Shown here: one piece after another, positions 1 through 4,902 of the stretch
Numbering within the stretch: position 1 is the first letter of the stretch
Layout: the number at the start of each line of letters is the position of its first letter
Source of the DNA: an uncultured Clostridia bacterium
GTDB lineage: Bacteria > Bacillota_I > Bacilli_A > RF39 > UBA660
Length of the DNA stretch: 6,769 nt
NCBI GenBank assembly: GCA_948433815.1
Contig: CAOJDZ010000037.1
Coordinates: forward strand, 1-6,769
Direction of reading: 5' to 3'
Notes under the pieces: model-generated
What the model saw: only the letters and a program-made list of their open reading frames with translations
Told to the model about the DNA's origin: nothing
The model's database searches: none
Made by a program: the position numbers and the translations under genes

Positions 1-347
1 TCAACATATTCTGTCATATTATATCCAGTATCTGAGGTTATCTTATACTGTAAGAACCCTTCTGTTACAAAAGTATTAATTAAATTCTTTATAACTATAT
101 TATAGTTAAATACATCATTACTTTTATTCTCAACTGAAAAACTTTTAGATGTACTCCATCCAGGTTCTATTCCACTTTCACTTAATTCTGTTTTATCTGT
201 AAAAATTATACTTATTTTCTTTGAACTAATATTTATCTCTTTTTTGTTAATACTATTAGTACTAACAAAATAACTATAACTTACTCCTATACCAATCATA
301 ATTAATAACATTACTACTGTATAAACTACATACTTCTTACTTCTCAT
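1..347 (-). CDS. Secreted/anchored surface protein, 3' end off the window (TasA/camelysin-like)
   Basis: Starts at the ATG at 347-345 and stays open to the left edge, giving about 115 residues without a stop. GGGAG at 361-357 lies 9 nt upstream and supports this start. The N-terminus is a basic stub (MRSKK) followed by a hydrophobic helix at about residues 7-22 ending in GVSYSYF, as in Sec signal peptides of SipW-dependent TasA/CalY-like proteins. After it come short alternating strands, a 'PGWSTSKSFSVENKS' segment around residues 62-76, and further beta-type sequence, consistent with an exported beta-sandwich. There is no lipobox Cys. I infer an exported surface or matrix-type protein; the family assignment rests on the signal-peptide style and the PG.S..K.F.V.N pattern and is tentative. 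It is divergent from the regulator at 454 across an operator-like palindrome. Confidence 0.6.
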   Translation of the reverse strand, partial: MRSKKYVVYTVVMLLIMIGIGVSYSYFVSTNSINKKEINISSKKISIIFTDKTELSESGIEPGWSTSKSFSVENKSNDVFNYNIVIKNLINTFVTEGFLQYKITSDTGYNMTEYV

Positions 348-378
348 ACTTCTTTACTCCCACTTCAATTATATTTAC

Positions 379-404
379 ATTTTACTATCATACGATAGTA
401 AAAT
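379..404. promoter_or_regulatory. Operator-like perfect inverted repeat between divergent genes
   Basis: ATTTTACTATC (379-389) is the exact reverse complement of GATAGTAAAAT (394-404), with a 4-nt centre ATAC. Perfect 11-bp arms in the divergent region between a surface protein and an XRE regulator suit a dimeric HTH repressor. It overlaps the -10 and spacer of the minus-strand promoter. For the plus strand only a weak -10 candidate TACAAT (408-413) is seen just beside it. I infer it is bound by the regulator at 454; that is not shown by the sequence. Confidence 0.55.
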
Positions 405-407
405 CAA
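379..407 (-). promoter_or_regulatory. Sigma-A-type promoter of the surface-protein gene
   Basis: On the minus strand TTGATT (407-402) is followed by a 17-nt spacer and TAAAAT (384-379), reading toward the start at 347. A second -10-like TATAAT lies at 373-368. The spacer consists of the palindrome described separately, so binding there would block RNA polymerase directly. Confidence 0.55.
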
Positions 408-453
408 TACAATTATTTAATAGTAAGTAAAATATATCTTAGGAGTTAAAACG

Positions 454-732
454 ATGATTAAAAAACCAAAAATAAAATATGAAGAATATAATATAAAAAC
501 AAGATTAAAAGATTTAAGAGAAGAAAGAGATTTAAAGCAACAACAAGTAGCCGATATATTAAATATAGATCAAAGACAATACTCTACATACGAAACAGGT
601 AGACGCGGACTATCAGTATATCAACTAAAAACATTAGCTACTTATTACAATACGAGCATTGATTATATATTATATATGACAGATGAAAGAAAAGCATATA
701 AAAAAAGTCTCGTTGACTGGGAAAAAAGTTGA
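454..732 (+). CDS. XRE (Cro/C1-type) HTH transcriptional regulator, 92 aa
   Basis: Small DNA-binding regulator made of one Cro/C1 helix-turn-helix domain at residues 17-73. The hallmarks are RLKDLREERDLKQQQVA (helices 1-2), a recognition-helix segment QRQYSTYETG (40-49) and YYNTSIDYIL (64-73). A short charged tail follows, with no sensor or protease domain. The ATG has a good ribosome site, AGGAG at 441-445, 8 nt upstream. It is divergent from the surface-protein gene and followed by a related regulator at 870. By analogy with this family it probably binds the palindrome at 379-404 and controls itself and/or the divergent gene. The target is inference; the fold assignment is secure. Confidence 0.88.
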   Translation: MIKKPKIKYEEYNIKTRLKDLREERDLKQQQVADILNIDQRQYSTYETGRRGLSVYQLKTLATYYNTSIDYILYMTDERKAYKKSLVDWEKS

Positions 733-869
733 AAACAATAATAGTATTTTAAAAAAATTATAATAAAATCAACAACACTTAAATATTTTTGTTAATACTA
801 TTAATAAAAATATCGTGTATAGTCAAGACAAAAGAAATATTGTATGAGAATATAAAGTTGGTGAAAACT

Positions 870-1097
870 ATGGATATATCTAGATTAAAAGAAATTAGAG
901 AAGATAATAACTTATTACAAAAAGATGTTGCGAATTATTTAAAAATAAAACAACAACAATATAGTGAATACGAAATAGGAAAAAGATTAATACCTATAAA
1001 TTATTTAAGTGACCTAGCAGATTTTTACAATACAAGTATTGATTATCTTTTATCTAAAACTGATAAAAGAAATCCTTATCCTAAAAGGATATTATAA
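870..1097 (+). CDS. Second XRE (Cro/C1-type) HTH regulator, 75 aa
   Basis: Compact Cro/C1 HTH protein (SRLKEIREDNNLLQKDVA at 4-21, QQYSEYEIGKR around 29-39, FYNTSIDYLL at 52-61), ending in the TDKRNPYPKR-type tail common in small Firmicutes repressors. It is a clear paralogue of the regulator at 454 (the same Y.EYE.G.R and YNTSIDY.L signatures) but diverged elsewhere. I place the start at ATG 870, because the HTH begins immediately and GGTG (860-863) sits 6 nt upstream, although that ribosome site is weak. The frame is open back to a TTG at 789, but the extra 27 residues match nothing in the family. No clean promoter is visible in 733-869, so it may be co-transcribed with the first regulator. 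The stop codon abuts a terminator hairpin. Confidence 0.82.
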   Translation: MDISRLKEIREDNNLLQKDVANYLKIKQQQYSEYEIGKRLIPINYLSDLADFYNTSIDYLLSKTDKRNPYPKRIL

Positions 1098-1131
1098 AAA
1101 ATGACACTATCATCTGTCATTTTCTTTTTTT
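1095..1131. terminator. Bidirectional intrinsic terminator, copy 1 of a repeated hairpin
   Basis: AAAATGACA (1098-1106) pairs with TGTCATTTT (1115-1123): a 9-bp stem with an 8-nt loop. A T-run follows on the plus strand (CTTTTTTT, 1124-1131), and an A-run before it serves the minus strand. It closes the plus-strand regulators and the converging minus-strand RhuM module. The 37-nt unit 1095-1131 recurs at 2782-2818 with only two loop differences. Confidence 0.85.
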
Positions 1132-1287
1132 ATTTAAATAATTTTTAGCAATATGAGTAACACTTCTCATTATTTTCTTATCAAATACACTTTTTCAAAT
1201 GGTAAGAGCCTTAAATGTCTTCTCACTATCAGTATAATTATAAATAATTTCGTCAGCTGTTTCACTGATAACTGTTATCCAATGACA
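1115..1287 (-). pseudogene. Unidentified 3' gene remnant downstream of the RhuM-family gene
   Basis: Directly after the TAA of the RhuM-family gene, the same minus-strand frame encodes protein-like sequence: HWITVISETADEIIYNYTD, then SEKTFKALTI, one internal TGA at 1197-1195, then KSVFDKKIMRSVTHIAKNYL and a lysine-rich end. It stops at the TGA inside the hairpin (1117-1115). The composition resembles the neighbouring real proteins, with alternating hydrophobic and charged residues and no low-complexity runs except at the end. I see no start codon with a ribosome site. I read it as the C-terminal remnant of a gene whose 5' part was lost and which then gained a nonsense mutation. I do not recognise the family; chance open sequence remains possible. 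Confidence 0.35.
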
Positions 1288-2274
1288 TTATTTATCTAAT
1301 TCTTTCATTTCTATATTCATAATTTCCAAATAATCTTTTTCAGCACGAGTTAAGTGATTTTTCATATATTTATCATACTCTTCATGAGCTTTTTTTAGTG
1401 CCTTTTCATGAGATATTGAACCATTAGTTTTTAAAATGTCATTATGAGTCATAGTTAAAAAACTATCCAATTCTTTTATCCAATCTTGCATAGTCATCGT
1501 CTTTCTTTTCAATGCATTTATTTCAGCAATATCTAAATAAGCCGACACAAGTCTATTTAATATTTCGAGCTCCTCTATTGTTAAATAATTTTTTGCTATC
1601 TCTGTTTCAGCCTTCGTGGGCATATCTCCTTTAAAATTGGTAAGTCCAATATTATTTATATTACTATCAACTCTATCAAATACAATCTCAGCTGCTGTTT
1701 TTTTTGAAACCGCAAAGTGAATTTTATTTTGCATAGTTTTAAAAAAATCTATAGTAATTTTTTCTTTAGGATTATAGTCAATACTTGTTGAATATATATC
1801 AAGTATTTTTCTCCAAAAAACTTTTTCGCTCGATCTTATATCTCTAATTTTATCAAGTAATTCTTCAAAATAAGAGTCATTACCATTATTTTTAAAACGT
1901 TCAATATTTATATTGTACCCTTTCACTAAATATTCTTTTAAAATAGAATTTGCCCAAATTCTAAACTGTGTTCCTCGATTTGATTTTACTCTATACCCAA
2001 TTGCAATTATCATTTCCAAATTATAAAAATTTGTTGGTTTGGTAGAAAATTCGGAATTAGCGAATTTTCTCATTGTATCTTTCTCTTTCAATTCATTTTC
2101 GGCATAAATATTCTTTATATGTTCATTGATTGTCGATTTTGCTTTATTATATAATTTACTTATTTGTTCTTGTGTTAACCAAATATTTTCATTTTCTAAA
2201 ACAACCTCAACTTTAATAGTATCATTTGCTTCATAAATCAAAAAATTATTTTTTTCTACAATATTATTACTCAT
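1288..2274 (-). CDS. rhuM: RhuM-family protein, full length (328 aa)
   Basis: Belongs to the 'virulence RhuM' family, named after a gene of Salmonella pathogenicity island 3 and widespread in accessory islands; its biochemical role is not established. Visible parts are an N-terminal winged-HTH-like segment at about residues 32-60 (IWLTQEQISKLY...STINEHIKNI), the family core FYNLEMIIAIGYRVKS followed by RGTQFRIWA at about 83-108, LKEYLVKGYNIN, and a long helical C-terminal half with LTIEELEILNRLVSAYLD and MQDWIKELDSFL. The length matches full RhuM proteins. The frame opens at an ATG at 2292, but AGGAG lies between that codon and the ATG at 2274-2272, 8 nt before the latter, so I use 2274. It has its own promoter and an operator-like palindrome upstream, and follows a broken, divergent paralogue. 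The HTH-like start suggests DNA binding, which is inference. Confidence 0.85.
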   Translation of the reverse strand: MSNNIVEKNNFLIYEANDTIKVEVVLENENIWLTQEQISKLYNKAKSTINEHIKNIYAENELKEKDTMRKFANSEFSTKPTNFYNLEMIIAIGYRVKSNRGTQFRIWANSILKEYLVKGYNINIERFKNNGNDSYFEELLDKIRDIRSSEKVFWRKILDIYSTSIDYNPKEKITIDFFKTMQNKIHFAVSKKTAAEIVFDRVDSNINNIGLTNFKGDMPTKAETEIAKNYLTIEELEILNRLVSAYLDIAEINALKRKTMTMQDWIKELDSFLTMTHNDILKTNGSISHEKALKKAHEEYDKYMKNHLTRAEKDYLEIMNIEMKELDK

Positions 2275-2299
2275 ATTACTCTCTCCTCTCATAAATACT

Positions 2300-2335
2300 A
2301 TTAAAACACCAATATTCCAATTGTAGTGTTTTAAT
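2300..2335. repeat. Inverted repeat over the RhuM promoter (operator or leader hairpin)
   Basis: ATTAAAACAC (2300-2309) is perfectly complementary to GTGTTTTAAT (2326-2335). Inside, CAAT (2310-2313) pairs with ATTG (2320-2323), leaving a 2-nt bulge and a 6-nt loop. It covers the -10 box and the probable transcription start. No T-run follows on the minus strand, so it is not a terminator. An operator for a dimeric HTH protein or a 5' leader structure are the likely readings. Confidence 0.5.
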
Positions 2336-2347
2336 ATCTTATCACAA
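2320..2347 (-). promoter_or_regulatory. Candidate sigma-A promoter of the intact RhuM-family gene
   Basis: TTGTGA (2347-2342), a 16-nt spacer and TACAAT (2325-2320) lie on the minus strand about 45 nt before the chosen start codon. The -10 box lies inside the palindrome at 2300-2335, which suggests repression there. Confidence 0.45.
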
Positions 2348-2357
2348 ATATGTTTTT

Positions 2358-2648
2358 TTAACTAATAATGCCTACAGATATAATTTAAAACTTTGTATTA
2401 TACTTTTTACCATCATTAGCAGTATGTGCAATTTTTGCACATACTGAATCTTCATTTAATTCATTAGTTTCAAAAATATTTTTTAAATGTTTAGTTATAA
2501 CAGATCTATCTACACCAAACAGTTCTGCAATCGTTGTTTGATTAAGCCAAAAAGTTTCATTATTATAAATAACACTAATCATAATATTTTTAATATCATC
2601 TTGATATAGAACTATTTTATCCTGTTTTAATTTTTCTATTTCTTTCAT
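2358..2648 (-). pseudogene. Truncated second RhuM-family gene (N-terminal fragment)
   Basis: From ATG 2648 (AGGTG 6 nt upstream) the frame encodes 87 residues that match the N-terminal third of RhuM proteins: ETFWLNQTTIAELFGVDRSV, ITKHLKNIFETNELNEDSV, CAKIAHTANDGKKYNTKF. It then stops at 2387-2385. The next in-frame codons read IISVG, exactly the residues that follow in the family core (YNL.MIISVGYR), so a small deletion removed the middle of that motif and created the stop. A further stop at 2360-2358 follows and the remaining two thirds are absent. It is only distantly similar to the intact RhuM gene next to it, so it is not a fresh tandem copy. The fragment keeps the HTH-like region and might still be translated. 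Confidence 0.8.
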
Positions 2649-2716
2649 TTATTTCACCTGCCTTAACGACTTTAATAAATTTATTATTATTTTAATTAAA
2701 CTACTACATCATTTAA

Positions 2717-2745
2717 AGTATAGCAAACAAAGTTTCTGTAATCAA
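2717..2745 (-). promoter_or_regulatory. Strong sigma-A promoter of the truncated RhuM-family gene
   Basis: TTGATT (2745-2740), a 17-nt spacer and TATACT (2722-2717) preceded by TGC, an extended -10. Spacing is optimal and the boxes are near consensus. It lies about 70 nt before the ATG at 2648 and has stayed intact although the gene behind it is broken. Confidence 0.7.
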
Positions 2746-2781
2746 ACATTTTTTATTATTTTATAAAAATTTCATACAAAG

Positions 2782-2818
2782 TAAAAAATGACAAAATCAT
2801 CTGTCATTTTCTTTTTTT
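2782..2818. terminator. Intrinsic terminator after yabQ, copy 2 of the repeated hairpin
   Basis: The arms are the same as in copy 1: AAAATGACA at 2785-2793 and TGTCATTTT at 2802-2810. On the minus strand the stem is followed by a T-run, so it ends the yabP-yabQ transcript; the TGA stop of yabQ (2806-2804) is inside the 5' arm. A T-run on the other strand makes it symmetrical. Thirty-five of its 37 bases equal 1095-1131. Confidence 0.8.
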
Positions 2819-3130
2819 CTTTTTCTTAATAATAACCACATTTTCTTTAACTTTAATAAGTGGTCTTAAAAATTCATACCTTTTAACAAACAACGAGAAT
2901 CCTAATAAAAATACTAACACAAAATAAATGTGAATAACTCCATGGTTAATAACTTTCATTAAAAGAAAATATATAAGTCCTAAATTTATAGAAAATAAAA
3001 TGTTAATAACTATTTTATACAATATCGAAGTATTATAAATAAAATTATAATTTAAATTAAAAACATAACTAACAATAATTCCATAAGCAAAAGAAAAGAT
3101 TAAACTCATTATTTGAGTATCTAAATCCAT
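2804..3130 (-). CDS. yabQ: YabQ, sporulation membrane protein (short form, 108 aa)
   Basis: YabQ is a mother-cell membrane protein needed for normal spore cortex in B. subtilis. This protein has three hydrophobic helices (about residues 5-25, 38-59, 65-82), with NHGVIHIYFVLVFLLGF matching the N.G..R.Y..L...LG signature of YabQ between helices 2 and 3, and a basic tail ending KKKKKRK. It is about half the length of the Bacillus protein and lacks the C-terminal extension. The ATG at 3130-3128 overlaps the yabP stop in a TAATG arrangement, with no separate ribosome site, so translation is probably coupled to yabP. The yabP-yabQ order is conserved in spore formers and strengthens the call. The stop codon lies in the terminator stem. 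Confidence 0.8.
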   Translation of the reverse strand: MDLDTQIMSLIFSFAYGIIVSYVFNLNYNFIYNTSILYKIVINILFSINLGLIYFLLMKVINHGVIHIYFVLVFLLGFSLFVKRYEFLRPLIKVKENVVIIKKKKKRK

Positions 3131-3423
3131 TATTTAAATAATTTAGAAAGCATACTTTCCCCACTTGCTTTCTTTCCTCCAGCTTCCAAATAATTTAAAC
3201 TATTAACTTTTCCTTTAATAGAAAGAGTACCTTGAAAAGTATCTAATTTTATTAATTCAAGTCCTTCACCTTTTATTAAAATAAAACCCATGATACTTTC
3301 TAAAAAAAATTCTTTACTATCAAAGTTTTCTAATTTTTTAACACCAGTAATGAGTACATTATTTCTTTCACTAATTTGAACAGCATGATTAAAACTACCT
3401 TCAATATCCCTCGACTTGTCCAT
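3130..3423 (-). CDS. yabP: YabP, spore-envelope assembly protein (97 aa)
   Basis: YabP is a small mother-cell protein of the YabP/YqfC family, required with YabQ for spore cortex formation in B. subtilis. The match is clear: NNVLITGVKKLENFDSKEF (21-39) corresponds to the 'L.ITGV..VESFD..EF' segment, then LESIMGFILIKGEGL (41-55), LSIKGKVNSLNYL (67-79) and the C-terminal SKLFK typical of YabP. I start at ATG 3423-3421, which has AGGTG 6 nt upstream; in-frame GTG (3432) and ATG (3429) overlap that ribosome site and are less likely. The gene follows the spoVG terminator, so it probably has its own, perhaps sigma-E-type, promoter. It overlaps yabQ by one base. Confidence 0.9.
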   Translation of the reverse strand: MDKSRDIEGSFNHAVQISERNNVLITGVKKLENFDSKEFFLESIMGFILIKGEGLELIKLDTFQGTLSIKGKVNSLNYLEAGGKKASGESMLSKLFK

Positions 3424-3439
3424 TTTCATCACCTGTTTA

Positions 3440-3468
3440 ATGATATGAAAAACTAATAAAAATTATAA
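3440..3468 (-). promoter_or_regulatory. Possible sigma-E-type promoter for yabP-yabQ
   Basis: Between the spoVG terminator and yabP the minus strand has TTATAAT (3468-3462), 14 nt, then CATATCAT (3447-3440). This resembles the sigma-E boxes (about KMATATT and CATACA.T), and yabP is sigma-E-dependent in B. subtilis. The -10 match is partial, so this is a weak call from a short AT-rich gap. Confidence 0.3.
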
Positions 3469-3494
3469 CAAAAAAAGTTCTATTTCTAGAACTT
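3469..3494 (-). terminator. Intrinsic terminator of spoVG
   Basis: On the minus strand AAGTTCTA (3494-3487), loop GAAA, then TAGAACTT (3482-3475) and a run of T. The 8-bp stem is perfect and its first bases are the last two of the spoVG TAA stop (3495-3493). It separates spoVG from yabP. Confidence 0.88.
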
Positions 3495-3774
3495 ATTCTT
3501 CGTCTGTACTAACTTCATCCTCTGCTTTTTCATAAGCATCTAAGATTTCTTTTTCAAACATGCTACGAACTTCTTGGCTTATTGGATGTGCTATATCTCT
3601 ATATCCACCAGTACTTGTTTTTCTACTTGGCATTGCTATAAACAATCCTTTAGTCCCTTCAATAATTCTAATATCATGTACTGCAAATTCATCATCTAAA
3701 AGAACTGATGCAATACCTTTCATACGAGAGTCTTCTTTCTCTACTTTACGTATGCTTACGTTAGTTATCTTCAT
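3493..3774 (-). CDS. spoVG: SpoVG, RNA/DNA-binding regulator (93 aa)
   Basis: SpoVG is a small, highly conserved nucleic-acid-binding regulator, first found for its role in sporulation and later as a global regulator in many Firmicutes. The sequence is canonical: MKITNVSIRKV at the start, MKGIASVLLDDEFAVHDIRI (18-37), GLFIAMPSRK (43-52), YRDIAHPIS (58-66) and an acidic C-terminus. Length is usual for the family. It has a strong ribosome site, AAGGAGG at 3789-3783, 8 nt before ATG 3774. It has its own promoter (3806-3834) and its own terminator, so it is mainly a single-gene transcript between veg and yabP. In B. subtilis spoVG uses sigma-H and lies several genes from veg; here it is the next gene. 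Confidence 0.97.
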   Translation of the reverse strand: MKITNVSIRKVEKEDSRMKGIASVLLDDEFAVHDIRIIEGTKGLFIAMPSRKTSTGGYRDIAHPISQEVRSMFEKEILDAYEKAEDEVSTDEE

Positions 3775-3805
3775 CTTTTATTCCTCCTTGTAACTCTACA
3801 CTTTA

Positions 3806-3834
3806 ATTATAAAGCCATTTTTTTTATAAATCAA
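3806..3834 (-). promoter_or_regulatory. Sigma-A-type promoter of spoVG, overlapping the veg stop
   Basis: TTGATT (3834-3829), a 17-nt spacer, TATAAT (3811-3806), about 32 nt before the spoVG start codon. The -10 box is perfect consensus. The TGA stop of veg (3833-3831) is part of the -35 box. It does not resemble a sigma-H promoter. Confidence 0.8.
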
Positions 3835-4049
3835 GCATTACTTATTTTAAGTTGTACATCTTTTGTAAGTACATCAACATATGAAAAACTTTTAACTAAG
3901 TTTTCTACCTTAACAGTAAATAAATATGGATATGTATTAATTATAATTCCATCATAGTGTTCATACTTATTTCTTCCAACATTTACTTTTATATGAACTT
4001 CTTTTCCAACTAATCCTTCTATTTGAGATTTTACTTTATTAGTATTCAT
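3831..4049 (-). CDS. veg: Veg protein (72 aa)
   Basis: Veg is a small, abundant regulator of low-G+C Gram-positives, linked to biofilm matrix gene control and spore germination in B. subtilis. It adopts an SH3-like barrel fold. Diagnostic parts are an N-terminal helix, VGKEVHIKVNVGRNK (14-28), the DGIIINTYPYLFTVKV strand pair (33-48) and SYVDVLTKDVQLKI at the end, which matches the Veg 'SY.D.LT..VEL' signature. It is slightly shorter than the Bacillus protein, missing its C-terminal tail. Its ATG follows the yabG TAA without a gap, and GAGG inside the end of yabG gives the ribosome site, so translation is probably coupled. I see no convincing promoter of its own in the end of yabG, unlike the strong separate veg promoter known in B. 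subtilis. Confidence 0.9.
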   Translation of the reverse strand: MNTNKVKSQIEGLVGKEVHIKVNVGRNKYEHYDGIIINTYPYLFTVKVENLVKSFSYVDVLTKDVQLKISNA

Positions 4050-4832
4050 TTACGCCTCATTTCTTGGATAACCTACATACATTGTACCTTTACTTTTAAG
4101 TCCTCCCATACCATCTTTCCCATATTTAGTTTTTTCTAGTAAAGATATTAAATCAACTTCTTTGCTCCTATCTAAAAGACTTAAAGATGTTGCTATAATC
4201 GCTGGATCAAGTGCATGTATATTAATCTTTTTAGGACTGGAAGCAAAAGTTGCTCCAGACTTTATAAGTTCTTCGTAATTACTTTGACAAGCACCTGCGA
4301 TAATTACCAATTTATCACTACTTTTTTCATACTTTCTGGCTTCTTTAACAGCTTTACAAAAATTTTCGCTATTCTTATATAGATTATTACTATTTTCTTT
4401 ATCTCTCTTTTTAAAATAAGCATCATGCCCAGTTATAATTAAAATATCCGGATTATATTGCTGCAGATATTTAGGAATCTCTTTATACATTTCACTCTCT
4501 TTAACACTTTTACCATATGCTAAAACATTATTTTTTTTATAAAATTCCATACATCTACTTAAATAAGATTTATCTCCATCAATATGTAGTACTTTTCCAG
4601 GCAAATAAAAATATTCATTTCTATCTAAACTATTAACAAAATCTAAACTGGGAAAAAAATCATCACTTATTTTACCTCTATCGCATACCACCAAATCATT
4701 AACAGGTGCATCTGCCATTAATCTTATGTCCACACCCTTTAATATACATTCTTTTCCTTCTATTCCAATAACTTCAAAGACGATATCATTTTCATAACTC
4801 TTTCTAGTTACAAAGTCTCCAATATTAATCAT
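4050..4832 (-). CDS. yabG: YabG, sporulation-specific cysteine protease (260 aa)
   Basis: YabG processes spore coat proteins in the mother cell; in Clostridioides it also processes germination proteins. The sequence carries the whole family core: GDFVTRKSYENDIVF (5-19), LKGVDIRLMADAP (31-43), YLPGKVLHIDGD (76-87), PDILIITGHDAY (128-139), and LVIIAGACQSNYEELI (175-190) followed by GATFASSP and NIHALDP. His136 in TGHD and Cys182 in GACQS are 46 residues apart, as are the His and Cys reported as catalytic in B. subtilis YabG, so the enzyme should be active. ATG 4832 is preceded by a G-rich ribosome site (4841-4837). The gene sits behind the GH3 terminator, so it needs its own promoter. A sigma-K-like -10, CATATTTTA (4873-4865), is visible but lacks a well-spaced -35 box. 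It abuts veg. Confidence 0.96.
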   Translation of the reverse strand: MINIGDFVTRKSYENDIVFEVIGIEGKECILKGVDIRLMADAPVNDLVVCDRGKISDDFFPSLDFVNSLDRNEYFYLPGKVLHIDGDKSYLSRCMEFYKKNNVLAYGKSVKESEMYKEIPKYLQQYNPDILIITGHDAYFKKRDKENSNNLYKNSENFCKAVKEARKYEKSSDKLVIIAGACQSNYEELIKSGATFASSPKKINIHALDPAIIATSLSLLDRSKEVDLISLLEKTKYGKDGMGGLKSKGTMYVGYPRNEA

Positions 4833-4874
4833 AATACCCCCTAAACAAATATATGAGATAAATCATAAAATATG

Positions 4875-4902
4875 AAAAAAGTTAACTTTCTTCGTTAACT
4901 TT
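4875..4902 (-). terminator. Intrinsic terminator of the GH3 gene
   Basis: Minus strand: AAAGTTAAC (4902-4894), a 7-nt loop, GTTAACTTT (4886-4878), then further T. The stem is perfect over 9 bp. It lies within the last codons of the GH3 gene and includes the TAA stop (4884-4882) in its 3' arm. Confidence 0.85.

Noticed and set aside
789..869. N-terminal extension of the second XRE regulator from a TTG at 789
   Set aside because: The 27 extra residues match nothing in Cro/C1 proteins and no ribosome site precedes the TTG; ATG 870 starts directly at the HTH domain.
2275..2292. RhuM start at the ATG at 2292
   Set aside because: The AGGAG ribosome site lies downstream of that codon and is correctly spaced for the ATG at 2274.
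1124..2781. Complete anti-phage or toxin-antitoxin system
   Set aside because: One intact RhuM-family gene with a broken paralogue and a remnant does not form any defined system, and no toxin, nuclease or Fic domain is visible.
3560..3793. Plus-strand open frame opposite spoVG
   Set aside because: It lies antisense to the highly conserved spoVG coding sequence, has no ribosome site and encodes no recognisable motif.
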